DNA from: Salinicoccus hispanicus
GTDB lineage: Bacteria > Bacillota > Bacilli > Staphylococcales > Salinicoccaceae
Reading direction: 5' to 3'
NCBI RefSeq assembly: GCF_009831115.1
Contig: NZ_WUUK01000002.1
Span: forward strand, 372,001 to 436,000
Length of the DNA stretch: 64,000 bases
Below are positions 9,446 to 17,493 of this stretch, piece by piece. Under the pieces are notes generated by a model. It made no database searches and was not told the DNA's origin. It saw nothing but the letters and a program-made list of their open reading frames with translations. Within the stretch, counting starts at the first letter, position 1. Each line of letters opens with the position of its first letter. The position numbers were made by a program, and so were the translations under genes.

Positions 9446-11086
9446 ATGGATTGGAGTTGGACATATCTTATTCCACTGGGATACTTGGTTTTAATGGTTG
9501 TAATTGGTGTTGTCGCAGCTAAAAAGAATGAAACGCGTTCTGATTTTTACGTGGCATCAAATCGAATGAATGGCAGCATACTATTTGCGACGATATTTGC
9601 GACTGTATTTGGAGCAAATGGATATTTGGGAACCAGTGGGCAAGTATATAATGACGGATTCAATATTATTTGGATTAACATATGTGCGGGTTCTGCGTAC
9701 TTTCTTTTGTTTTTTATTTCTGGAAAAATTCGTGGTGTTGCAGCAAAGCACGAAGTGTTTACGTTACCCGATATCATGGAACTACGTTTCTCAAAGCAAG
9801 CAGCCTATCTGACAACGACTTTTTCACTCATAGCAGTCGTAGGCGGTGCTGGTGGCGCTATATTGGGTGTTGGTACCATATTGAATTCAATACTGGGTAT
9901 TGATACCACTGTTGCCATCCTGATTACTGCAGTCGTTACAATTGTTTATACCACTTTCGGAGGGTTGATGGGTGTTGCAGTTACAGACTGGGTTCAATCG
10001 ATGATCATGATATTTGGTATGGTACTTATCATTGTATTTGGTTTTGTACTACTGTCTGATAGCTCTGATAATGTCAATTTCCTATCAAGTGGAATGGAAA
10101 CGCTGACAAATGATTTGGGACCTGATTTCTTAAGCCTCACTAACGGGGTTACATTCCTGATTATTATTGCCTGGGCGGTTACATTTGCGCCACTGAATAC
10201 AATTTCACAGAACCAGATCCAAAGAGTATATGCTGCAAAAACTCAAAAAACGATTCAACGCGTCAGCCTGCTAATGGTGCTTACAATCAGTCTTTTCATG
10301 GCCTTCGGTCTTGCGTTGATCGGTGTAATAGGCAAGCAGATACTGCCTGGTCTGGAGAATGCCGAATCTGTATATCCAATGCTGGCCATGGAAGTGACCA
10401 ACCCTGTCATCGGCATGATTATCGTCACGGGTATCCTCGGTGCTTGCATGTCTACAATCGACTCCAATCTTTTGGGATCTGGGATACATATTTCTCGAGA
10501 TATATACGAGCGGCATAAAAGAAGTAAAGGAGAAAGTATTACTGAGAAAAAAAGTTTAAGGGTCACCCGTACATCTCTTGTAATCATAGGTGTATTCAGT
10601 ACAGTGGCTGCCTTGATGGCGACTTCGATTCTTGATCTGCTTTTGAGTACGTTAGGTATATTTGCAGGCGGAACCTTCATACCTGTTCTGGCAGGTATCT
10701 ATTGGAAAAGGATGAACGCTTTTGGCGCGATAACAGGACAAGCATTTGGAGGCGGCGCAACGATTATTGCTACTGTGCTTGAGACATCTGTCAGTGCGGT
10801 GTTGATTGGTATTATTTTTTCACTCATTGGAACAGTCGGCGGAAGCTTATTGACTTCTGCACCAGAAAAATTCAAAGCAGAGTTATTTGATTTCTCTACT
10901 GTCACAAAGAAAGATATACCATGGCTCCTTGTAGTGGTTGTATTATTCGTTGCATTTATTGCCAGTCTTACGAACCTGGCACTATGGCCATTACTGATTG
11001 CAATTACTGTGATTGCGCTTACGGCAAGTATGATAATGCTCCTGATATATATACTCCCTAGAAAAAACAAAGAAAAAGCTGAGTAA
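9446..11086 (+). CDS. Sodium:solute symporter (SSS family)
   Basis: A 546-residue membrane protein with about thirteen hydrophobic helices and the SSS-family fold: an N-terminal SDFYVASNRM loop, FGGLMGVAVTDWVQ in the middle and an internal NQIQRVYAAKT loop. It should couple sodium uptake to import of an organic solute; the substrate cannot be read from sequence. ACAGGAGG ends 7 bases before the ATG. It is followed after one base by the ribosome site of the SDR gene, so the two are surely cotranscribed. Confidence 0.9.
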   Translation: MDWSWTYLIPLGYLVLMVVIGVVAAKKNETRSDFYVASNRMNGSILFATIFATVFGANGYLGTSGQVYNDGFNIIWINICAGSAYFLLFFISGKIRGVAAKHEVFTLPDIMELRFSKQAAYLTTTFSLIAVVGGAGGAILGVGTILNSILGIDTTVAILITAVVTIVYTTFGGLMGVAVTDWVQSMIMIFGMVLIIVFGFVLLSDSSDNVNFLSSGMETLTNDLGPDFLSLTNGVTFLIIIAWAVTFAPLNTISQNQIQRVYAAKTQKTIQRVSLLMVLTISLFMAFGLALIGVIGKQILPGLENAESVYPMLAMEVTNPVIGMIIVTGILGACMSTIDSNLLGSGIHISRDIYERHKRSKGESITEKKSLRVTRTSLVIIGVFSTVAALMATSILDLLLSTLGIFAGGTFIPVLAGIYWKRMNAFGAITGQAFGGGATIIATVLETSVSAVLIGIIFSLIGTVGGSLLTSAPEKFKAELFDFSTVTKKDIPWLLVVVVLFVAFIASLTNLALWPLLIAITVIALTASMIMLLIYILPRKNKEKAE

Positions 11087-11102
11087 TATGGAGGATGATT
11101 TT

Positions 11103-11864
11103 ATGGTCTTGAAAGAAAAAGTGGCGATTATTACTGGAGCTGGGAATGGCATTGGCCGAGAAACTGCAATATTGTTTGCAAAAGAGGGGGCGATTGTCGT
11201 TGCTACTGATATTAATGAAAATGATGTTAGAAAAACTGTCGAACATGTTCATGAAAATGGAGGAGAAGGCATCTTTATCCGGCATGATATCAGCAAAGAA
11301 GAAGATTGGAATAACGTTGTAAATACTACAATCGAAAAGTATGGAAAAATAGATGTACTTTTTAATAATGCTGGCACATTCATGATAAAACCGTTGATTG
11401 AAACGACACTGGAAGACTGGAACAAACTCATGAGTATTAATGTAAACGGCACTTTCCTTGGTTTAAAATATGTTATGAAGGTTATGATGACACAGAAACA
11501 TGGATCGATCATCAATACGTCTTCCACAGCCGGACTGGTCGGTTCTCCAGGCGTATCATTGTACGGAGCAAGTAAAGGAAGTATACGTGCTTTAAGTAAG
11601 CATGCCGCTGTTGAAGGCGCGCCTTACAATATACGTGTCAATTCGATCTATCCAGGATTTGTAGCAACCGGTATGCTAGGGCAACGAAGCGAGACAGAGG
11701 AGTCAGAAGAGAACGAACTGGCTCAGAAAGTGCCGCTTAACCGAGTGGGTGAGACAGCAGAGGTCGCGCAAACTGTTCTATTTCTTGCATCGGAAAAATC
11801 AAGCTATACAACAGGAGCAGAATTTGTCATTGACGGTGGCCGCTCCATGGACAAGTCTTACTAA
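11103..11864 (+). CDS. Short-chain dehydrogenase/reductase
   Basis: A classical SDR of about 253 residues with the cofactor motif TGAGNGIG at the N-terminus, NNAG in the middle, a catalytic serine in NTSSTAG and the active-site YGASKG. The aspartate in VATDIN suggests NAD(H) rather than NADP(H). ATG 11103 is preceded by GGAGG 8 bases upstream; the in-frame ATG 11088 overlaps that ribosome site. Lying between a symporter and a deacetylase-fold hydrolase, it probably oxidises or reduces the imported compound. Confidence 0.88.
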   Translation: MVLKEKVAIITGAGNGIGRETAILFAKEGAIVVATDINENDVRKTVEHVHENGGEGIFIRHDISKEEDWNNVVNTTIEKYGKIDVLFNNAGTFMIKPLIETTLEDWNKLMSINVNGTFLGLKYVMKVMMTQKHGSIINTSSTAGLVGSPGVSLYGASKGSIRALSKHAAVEGAPYNIRVNSIYPGFVATGMLGQRSETEESEENELAQKVPLNRVGETAEVAQTVLFLASEKSSYTTGAEFVIDGGRSMDKSY

Positions 11865-11880
11865 AGTAAAGGAGATTATT

Positions 11881-12729
11881 ATGAATGGAAACATTTGTGT
11901 GACTTTCGACTTTGATGCAATATCGTTGTGGATGCAGCGGGGTATGAATACTGCGACTCCGATATCGAGAGGAGAATTTGGAGTCGTGGCTATTCCTAGA
12001 ATTCTAACCCTCCTTAAGAAAAGGGATATCAAATGTACGTTCTTTATTCCAGGACATACGCTGGAAACGTATCCCGACGTCTGTAAACAAATATCAGCAG
12101 ATGGACACGAAATTGCCATGCATGGCTATCTGCACGAAAATGTGACGGCTTTATCTCCTGAAGAAGAGTGGGCAGTGCTCGAACGATCCATTAAGGCCGT
12201 TGAAGATATAATAGAAGTATCTCCAAAAGGATTCCGTTCACCCTCTTGGGACTTATCACATAAAACGATTGAATACCTGGAAACACTCGGAATACAGTAT
12301 GACAGTAGCCAGATGGGGCAAGACTACTCTGTGTATACGAGCAGGAAGAATGACTCTGTTGATCAGCAAGGAGAGTATGTATTTGGAGAAAAGTCGAAAG
12401 TAGTGGAGATCCCTGTATCCTGGTCGCTGGATGATTACCCCTATTTTGAATTCTTGAAGACACCTACCGGAACCATACCTGGATTAAAAACTGCAGCTGA
12501 TATGTTCACCAATTGGAATGAGGATATACAGTACATGCAAAGAGACTTTGACAATGGTGTAACCGTTGTGACCATGCATCCTCAAGTGATCGGTCGTGGT
12601 CATCGCCTATTAGGTCTGGAACGTTGGCTGGATAGTATGGTAGATCAAGATTTGCGTTTCTGCAGAATGACTGATATTGCGACGCGTTATAGTGAAGGTG
12701 AAAATTTTGGAGTTTATAAGCCGGAGTAG
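11881..12729 (+). CDS. Polysaccharide-deacetylase-fold hydrolase (PuuE/allantoinase-like)
   Basis: A 282-residue NodB-fold protein. The metal-binding aspartate lies in CVTFDFDA near the start and the HxxxH metal pair in MHGYLHE near residue 81-85; RSPSWDLS follows. The cytosolic location (no signal peptide) and the N-terminal SLWMQRG resemble catabolic members acting on C-N bonds rather than cell-wall deacetylases. ATG 11881 has AAAGGAG 5 bases upstream, and the gap to the SDR is only 16 bases. The real substrate is unknown; the symporter-SDR-hydrolase operon suggests a nitrogen-containing organic acid. Confidence 0.8.
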   Translation: MNGNICVTFDFDAISLWMQRGMNTATPISRGEFGVVAIPRILTLLKKRDIKCTFFIPGHTLETYPDVCKQISADGHEIAMHGYLHENVTALSPEEEWAVLERSIKAVEDIIEVSPKGFRSPSWDLSHKTIEYLETLGIQYDSSQMGQDYSVYTSRKNDSVDQQGEYVFGEKSKVVEIPVSWSLDDYPYFEFLKTPTGTIPGLKTAADMFTNWNEDIQYMQRDFDNGVTVVTMHPQVIGRGHRLLGLERWLDSMVDQDLRFCRMTDIATRYSEGENFGVYKPE

Positions 12730-12853
12730 ATAAGGTTCTACTACATGTACAAGTGGAAGATGAAATAGCGATTATACGGCTAATCACTGATTTAATGTTG
12801 CTCTAAATAGTATTATATACTTGGAAATATAAAAGTTTAACGGAGGTGAGTTG

Positions 12854-13126
12854 ATGAAGTATTTTGCAGTGTTTCTATCCATGAAGGATGAAGGGAAAAG
12901 CATCCAGTACAGACCCGATCACCTTGAGTTTCTGGAGAACTTGAGGAATGAAGGAACCGTTCTGATGAATGGAAAGTTTTCCGATGGCAGTGGTGGTCTT
13001 GTCATTTATAAAGGAGATAGTCTTGAGTCAGTAAAGTCTATTGTAGAAGCGGACCCGTATATAAAGACAGGTGCCAGAAGCTATACAATAAGGGAATGGG
13101 AAATGGTGTCGAATCATGATTTTTAA
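12854..13126 (+). CDS. YciI-like small protein
   Basis: A 90-residue protein of the YciI fold (dimeric alpha-beta barrel). The N-terminal YFAVFLSMKD, the RPDHLEFLENL block with the family histidine, and the SLESVKSIVEADPYI block are typical. Members of this family are thought to be small lyases or hydrolases, but no function can be assigned here. GGAGGTGA ends 4 bases before the ATG. It lies 124 bases after the hydrolase and is followed by a terminator. Confidence 0.8.
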   Translation: MKYFAVFLSMKDEGKSIQYRPDHLEFLENLRNEGTVLMNGKFSDGSGGLVIYKGDSLESVKSIVEADPYIKTGARSYTIREWEMVSNHDF

Positions 13127-13150
13127 AAGTTGAAACACTGATAGATGGTA

Positions 13151-13178
13151 AGAGCAGATGATTCTGCTCTTTTTTTTT
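13151..13178 (+). terminator. Rho-independent terminator after YciI gene
   Basis: A 7-bp stem (AGAGCAG at 13151-13157, CTGCTCT at 13164-13170) with a 6-base loop is followed by eight T residues. It closes the regulator-symporter-SDR-hydrolase-YciI block. The remaining 190 bases to the promoter at 13369 show no gene. Confidence 0.88.
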
Positions 13179-13368
13179 GCGTGCTAATTTAAGTGCTGGT
13201 ATGAGGCAGTTAAAATTTATAAATTACAAAGACGATAAGAATGTACTCATTTAGAATCAAGGTGTCTCGTTTCCTACAAAATTAAGTCAGATTAGAAAAT
13301 GATAAATCAACATAACATACTTTGAGATAAATTTGATTTTAAAATTTTCTTTATTATCTGATTACTTA

Positions 13369-13397
13369 TTGACAATCAATAGTATTTGTCTTACAAT
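13369..13397 (+). promoter_or_regulatory. SigA promoter with FadR-type operator (aminotransferase operon)
   Basis: TTGACA (13369-13374) and TACAAT (13392-13397) are separated by exactly 17 bases. The near-palindrome TTGTCTTACAA at 13386-13396 covers the -10 box and matches the FadR-subfamily consensus t.GT...AC.a. The same element in the same place occurs before the GntR gene, and another copy before the aldehyde dehydrogenase, so repression by the GntR protein encoded at 16260 is likely. Confidence 0.75.
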
Positions 13398-13427
13398 TAC
13401 TTTTATCTAATATAAAGGAGAATCTAT

Positions 13428-14618
13428 ATGATAAATGAGGCAATGCGCTTAGAGCATGTACAACTTGGTCAGATAAGAGCAGTGGCCGAAAAGGCTAAGC
13501 TATTGGAGCAGCAGGGACATGACATTATTCATTTAGAGATAGGCGAGCCAGATTTCACGACCCCCGAAAATATAGTTCAGGTAACTCAAGATGCTCTTTC
13601 TCAAGGCAATGTGCATTATGCACCGAATCGGGGTGTACTGGATTTAAGGAGAGAGATAGCAAAAAAGTTAAAGGTGGACAACGATATAGAAGTAGATCCT
13701 GACAAAGAAGTCATCATTACTTCTGGTGCGGCTCAAGCATTACTGTTGGCTTTTCTGGCCCATTGCAATCCTGGCGATGAAGTTTTGGTTATCGAGCCTT
13801 CCTTCCTGTCATATAATCAGTTGGCTTACATGACCGATGCCGTTCCCGTTCCTATCGCAACATCGGAAGATAAGGATTGGATCGTAGACCCTGGAGACAT
13901 TGAAAGCGCAATAACAGATCGGACGAAGATGGTGCTGCTGAACTCACCGAATAATCCGACGGGCGCAGTCTATCCGAAAGAAACTTTGGAGAGAATCGCT
14001 GAAATAGCGACAGAACATGACTTGATTGTCGTATCGGATGAAATATACGAAAAGATAATTCATGAGGAAAGCAGTCATTTCTCAATCGGTGCACTTCCGG
14101 GAATGAAAGAGCGAACGATAACAATCAATGGATTCTCTAAAGCATATGCCATGACAGGATGGCGATTGGGCTACGTCGCTGCGAGTGAGAAGCTTACAAC
14201 ACCTATGTTGAAAGTACATCAGTATGCTGTCACCTGTGTACCAACGTTTACCCAGTATGGTGCCATTGAAGCGATCAGGGGAGATCAAAAACATCTCGAA
14301 GCAATGATTTCAGCCTATAATAAGCGCAGAGACTTAGTATACAAGGGTCTGAACGGCATAGAAGGCATTACTTGCTCGTTGCCAGAAGGGGCATTCTACG
14401 CTTTTCTGAACATTAAGCAATCTGGTTTGAACTCAGTCGAGTTTGCAGAACGCCTATTGAGCGAAAAAGGGGTCGCCCTGATACCAGGATCCATATTTTC
14501 TTCTGCAGGGGAAGGGTTTCTTCGCTTGTCTTTTGCAGCATCGGAAGAGCAGCTATTAAGTGCAATGAAACGAATAGAAGAATTTGTAGTGAACATCAAT
14601 AGTAACGTGAATGTGTAA
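13428..14618 (+). CDS. PLP-dependent aminotransferase, class I fold
   Basis: A 396-residue fold-type I aminotransferase. The substrate block EIGEPDFTTP is near the N-terminus, NSPNNPTGAVYP near residue 170, the PLP lysine in NGFSKAYAMTGWRLGY near residue 236, and the C-terminal arginine in LRLSFA. These are the aspartate/aromatic aminotransferase signatures; the amino donor is not readable. AAAGGAG precedes the ATG. It is followed by a glutamate/dicarboxylate-type symporter and carries the FadR-type operator, so it likely acts on an imported amino acid. Confidence 0.88.
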   Translation: MINEAMRLEHVQLGQIRAVAEKAKLLEQQGHDIIHLEIGEPDFTTPENIVQVTQDALSQGNVHYAPNRGVLDLRREIAKKLKVDNDIEVDPDKEVIITSGAAQALLLAFLAHCNPGDEVLVIEPSFLSYNQLAYMTDAVPVPIATSEDKDWIVDPGDIESAITDRTKMVLLNSPNNPTGAVYPKETLERIAEIATEHDLIVVSDEIYEKIIHEESSHFSIGALPGMKERTITINGFSKAYAMTGWRLGYVAASEKLTTPMLKVHQYAVTCVPTFTQYGAIEAIRGDQKHLEAMISAYNKRRDLVYKGLNGIEGITCSLPEGAFYAFLNIKQSGLNSVEFAERLLSEKGVALIPGSIFSSAGEGFLRLSFAASEEQLLSAMKRIEEFVVNINSNVNV

Positions 14619-14761
14619 TCTATTAACAGGGAGTAGCTTTTAAACGATTTCAGATGGAATATCTGCCATTTTATGAAAGGGGTTTCATAAAATATTTCTA
14701 ATATATTCCATTTGAGTCTGCATGGTATTTCATAATCCAAAACAAAGTGGGAGGATGAGGC

Positions 14762-16036
14762 ATGATGAAGAAAATATTTAATATGTCACTAGGTACTAAA
14801 GTTCTGATTGGTTTCGTGGCAGGGATACTCATTGCACTGATATTTCAAGAAAGAGCATTGATCATAAGTCCCCTCGGTGATTTATTCTTAAATCTTATTC
14901 TGATGATTGTTGTACCTTTGGTGTTTTTCTCAATTATTAGTGGGATTACGAGTTTGGATGACTTCTCTGCATTGAAGAGTGTAGGATTAAAAGTCGTTTT
15001 ATTTTACATAGCCACTACTGCTGTTGCAGGCACTGTAGGCTTGATCATCGCGAACGTTCTGAGACCGGGTAGTCGCATCAACAGGGAAGATTTGGATATA
15101 ACAGGAGAGGTAAGCGCTCCAGAGTCACTATCGCTATCTGAAACACTACTATCGATGATTCCAAGGAATGTGTTCCAGTCTTTTGTAGAAGGAAATCTGA
15201 TGCAGATTATCGTATTTGCCATCTTTGTAGGTATCGCAATCGTATTACTGGGGGAGAAAGCAAGCACCTTCAAAAAGTTTGTTAACAATGGTGCAGAAAT
15301 CATGTATACCATTACAGGGATTGTCATGAAATTTTCTCCGATTGGTGTAGCTGCATTGATTTCAACAACTTTTGTAGAATATGGTTCCCTTATGTTCGGA
15401 TCCATTGCAACACTCATAATTGCGGATTACGTGGGACTTCTAGTCATATGTTTCCTTGTATATGCATTTATAGTTAAATTTATAGCGAAGAGCAGTCTAA
15501 AAGAGTTTTATAAAGCAGCGGCCAAGATTTGGCCATTGACTATGAGTACGACGAGTAGTTCAGGGACTTTGCCTTATACAATGAATGTTGTTGAAAAAGA
15601 TCTTAAAGTGCCTAACAGTATTTCAAAATTCTCTTTGCCAATCGGCTCAACGATCAATATGGACGGGGCGGCAAACTTCTATCCGATGGCCGTCGTGTTT
15701 GTCTCTCAACTTTATGGATTCAACATGACACTTACGGAACAGATCACGATTGTTCTAATCGCAACGCTTCTCTCAATCGGATCACCGGGGATTCCTGGCG
15801 GTGGTATTGTAATGGTTACAATCCTACTGACGACGATGGGTCTGCCGCTCGAAATTATGGGTGTTATTGCTGGGATATATAGAATCATTGATATGGGGCA
15901 TACTACTTTGAATGTAACTGGAGATATGGCTGTTACCCTTGCAGTGGCAAACATAGAGGAAAGAAGAGTGACTTCAGTCATTGAACGTGAAGAAAGTACT
16001 GCTTTCGAGCAAGGGGTTATCGCATCAAAAGAATAA
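14762..16036 (+). CDS. Dicarboxylate/amino-acid:cation symporter (DAACS)
   Basis: A 424-residue member of the GltP/DctA family. All hallmark blocks are visible: the serine-rich STTSSSGTLP hairpin, TINMDGAANFYP in helix 7, PGIPGGGIVM in hairpin 2 and TTLNVTGDMAV in helix 8. The aspartate of NVTGD binds amino-acid substrates and the family arginine after it appears to be absent, so the cargo may be an acidic amino acid, a neutral amino acid or a C4-dicarboxylate. It lies 143 bases after the aminotransferase, without a terminator between, so it is probably cotranscribed. Confidence 0.88.
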   Translation: MMKKIFNMSLGTKVLIGFVAGILIALIFQERALIISPLGDLFLNLILMIVVPLVFFSIISGITSLDDFSALKSVGLKVVLFYIATTAVAGTVGLIIANVLRPGSRINREDLDITGEVSAPESLSLSETLLSMIPRNVFQSFVEGNLMQIIVFAIFVGIAIVLLGEKASTFKKFVNNGAEIMYTITGIVMKFSPIGVAALISTTFVEYGSLMFGSIATLIIADYVGLLVICFLVYAFIVKFIAKSSLKEFYKAAAKIWPLTMSTTSSSGTLPYTMNVVEKDLKVPNSISKFSLPIGSTINMDGAANFYPMAVVFVSQLYGFNMTLTEQITIVLIATLLSIGSPGIPGGGIVMVTILLTTMGLPLEIMGVIAGIYRIIDMGHTTLNVTGDMAVTLAVANIEERRVTSVIEREESTAFEQGVIASKE

Positions 16037-16055
16037 ATTTCTTGGCCAGATGAAA

Positions 16056-16114
16056 GCACTCAATACGAATACAGTTCGTGTCTCAATTTGGAATGAGTAA
16101 TTCGGCTTGAGTGC
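16056..16114 (+). other. Possible three-way-junction RNA structure after the symporter
   Basis: An 8-bp outer stem (GCACTCAA 16056-16063, TTGAGTGC 16107-16114) encloses two smaller hairpins: ACGAA/TTCGT at 16065-16079 and CTCA/TGAG at 16082-16097. An alternative stem, GGCTTG with CAAGCC about 30 bases downstream, would compete for the 3' arm. There is no T-run. It may be a transcript 3' end or a switch, or simply chance. Confidence 0.35.
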
Positions 16115-16161
16115 ATGGGGGAATATGTGTCATGCCAAGCCGATGGTAATGGTGGGCAAAC

Positions 16162-16190
16162 TTGACTGAAGCGTCATCTTGTCATACAAT
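16162..16190 (+). promoter_or_regulatory. Promoter and operator of the GntR regulator gene
   Basis: TTGACT (16162-16167), a 17-base spacer and TACAAT (16185-16190) form a good SigA promoter. TTGTCATACAA at 16179-16189 overlaps the -10 box in exactly the same register as in the aminotransferase promoter. This suggests the regulator represses its own gene. Confidence 0.75.
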
Positions 16191-16259
16191 TATATATCAA
16201 TAGAAGAAGTCTGAAGTTTTTCAATAAAATTGTTGAAAGCAAATTAATTGGGTGAAAAT

Positions 16260-16946
16260 ATGAGCGATTTCAAAGTTGGATCGGTAGCAAGAAACACACT
16301 CTCTCGTCAAGTCCTGGAAAAATTTATAGAACTGCTGATGGATGGAAGTCTGAAGACTGAAGACAAGCTCCCTTCTGAAATGGAATTGATGCATATGTTC
16401 GATGTCAGCAGACCTGTCCTCAGGGAAGCCCTCAGTTCTTTGGAAACACTTGAAATAATCACTAGAAGACCCCGCGGTGGAACATTTATAAACAAAAAGA
16501 TAGGCAGTAATCCGTTTAGGGCAATGTTGGCTTTGTCCATAAATAATGTCCCTGCAGTGATTGAGGCGCGTATGTCATTGGAACTTGGCCTGGTAACCCT
16601 TGCAGCTGAGAAAATCACAGAAGAGCAGCTGGCAAGTCTCGAAGAGACGATTACGGCTATAGAAAATACGGAGGATGGGGACTATGGTGCGATAGATCGG
16701 GAATTTCATAGAATCATCGCAGATAGCGCCAACAACCCAGTAGTGAGCGGTATGATTGATTCGCTCCTCATCGCCCATCAGAAAACAGATAGTCTGATAG
16801 TGATCCGTGAACGTGATATCACTGTAGAGCATCACAGGGCGATTTACGAAGCTTTGAAGAGTAAGGATCCGGTCGAATCGTTTAAACAGATGTATCGTCA
16901 TCTGCAATATGTAAGAAAAAAAATACTTGCAAACTATAACGAATAG
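16260..16946 (+). CDS. GntR-family regulator, FadR subfamily (FCD domain)
   Basis: A 228-residue regulator: winged helix-turn-helix in about residues 8-70 (LPSEMELMHMFDVSRPVLREALSSL), then an FCD ligand domain (EARMSLELGLVTLAAEKI, the metal-ligand-like DREFHRII and the late EHHRAIYEAL). FCD domains usually bind small organic acids. ATG 16260 is preferred because GGGTGA lies just upstream; the TTG 16248 overlaps that site. The B. subtilis glucarate regulator YcbG belongs to the same subfamily, and an aldehyde dehydrogenase and KdgD follow here, so the inducer may be a sugar acid or a related dicarboxylate. Confidence 0.87.
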   Translation: MSDFKVGSVARNTLSRQVLEKFIELLMDGSLKTEDKLPSEMELMHMFDVSRPVLREALSSLETLEIITRRPRGGTFINKKIGSNPFRAMLALSINNVPAVIEARMSLELGLVTLAAEKITEEQLASLEETITAIENTEDGDYGAIDREFHRIIADSANNPVVSGMIDSLLIAHQKTDSLIVIRERDITVEHHRAIYEALKSKDPVESFKQMYRHLQYVRKKILANYNE

Positions 16947-17001
16947 TAGGCACTGCGCCTAGCAGTGACAATGCAAGTGACTAAATAAGTACAGGCATAC
17001 C

Positions 17002-17046
17002 AACTGCTTATCCTCGAATCATTTTAGAGGGTAGGCAGTTTTTTTT
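17002..17046 (+). terminator. Rho-independent terminator after GntR gene
   Basis: A 14-bp stem with two G-U pairs (arms 17002-17015 and 17027-17040) is followed by a run of eight T residues. It separates the regulator gene from the aldehyde dehydrogenase operon. Confidence 0.92.
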
Positions 17047-17215
17047 AATCTCTCTATTTCCTAATTGTCTTTCCAATATAGTGGTTCACGTGGGCGCCTG
17101 ATTTCACTTTTTCCATTCACTAGTGAATTCCCACAATTGGTTTAGTATATCAGTGTCCTATTTAATGGAATGACGCAAACCTTTACGACTTTATTTTTTA
17201 AATTGTTTGAACATA

Positions 17216-17254
17216 TTGACTTTATAATTAATATACTTTATATTTGTATTACAA
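17216..17254 (+). promoter_or_regulatory. Promoter and FadR-type operator of the dehydrogenase-KdgD operon
   Basis: TTGACT (17216-17221), 17 bases and TATATT (17239-17244) form the likely promoter. The perfect odd-centred palindrome TTGTATTACAA at 17244-17254 sits at the expected start of transcription and matches the FadR-type consensus. The bases around it (TTTGTnTTACAATTA) are also shared with the site at 13386. The rest of the 547-base gap before the coding region holds a terminator, a cre site and about 190 bases in which I see nothing convincing. Confidence 0.7.
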
Positions 17255-17293
17255 TTATAAAGGCAGGTGAAATTCTGTGTCTTTCATATTTAG

Positions 17294-17307
17294 AGAAAAC
17301 GGTTTCA
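17294..17307. promoter_or_regulatory. cre site (CcpA) in dehydrogenase leader
   Basis: AGAAAACGGTTTCA matches 13 of 14 positions of the cre consensus TGWAANCGNTNWCA. It lies about 45 bases after the proposed transcription start, where CcpA would act as a roadblock, so the operon should be repressed during growth on good sugars. Confidence 0.6.
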
Positions 17308-17493
17308 ATAGTGAGTATGTCTTTTCCACAATAAAAATGGAGTAATCGAATAGTCGTGATTTAAGCATTTCAAGGTAAGTTTTTCGTATTCCTTTCCACT
17401 CGCTATTATTTCAGCCTTCGACGGTATTAAGACTCTTTATCATCAAAACGGATACTTAGGATATGTTCACCAAACAACAAAGGAGATTGCCAA

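Noticed and set aside
10255-11070. Minus-strand open frames of 123-141 codons inside the sodium symporter gene.
   Set aside because: Antisense to a conserved transporter, no ribosome site, composition expected from the opposite strand of hydrophobic codons.
17277-17345. A 22-codon GTG frame after AGGCAGGTGA in the aldehyde dehydrogenase leader.
   Set aside because: It contains the cre site and has no sign of conservation or coupling; likely chance.
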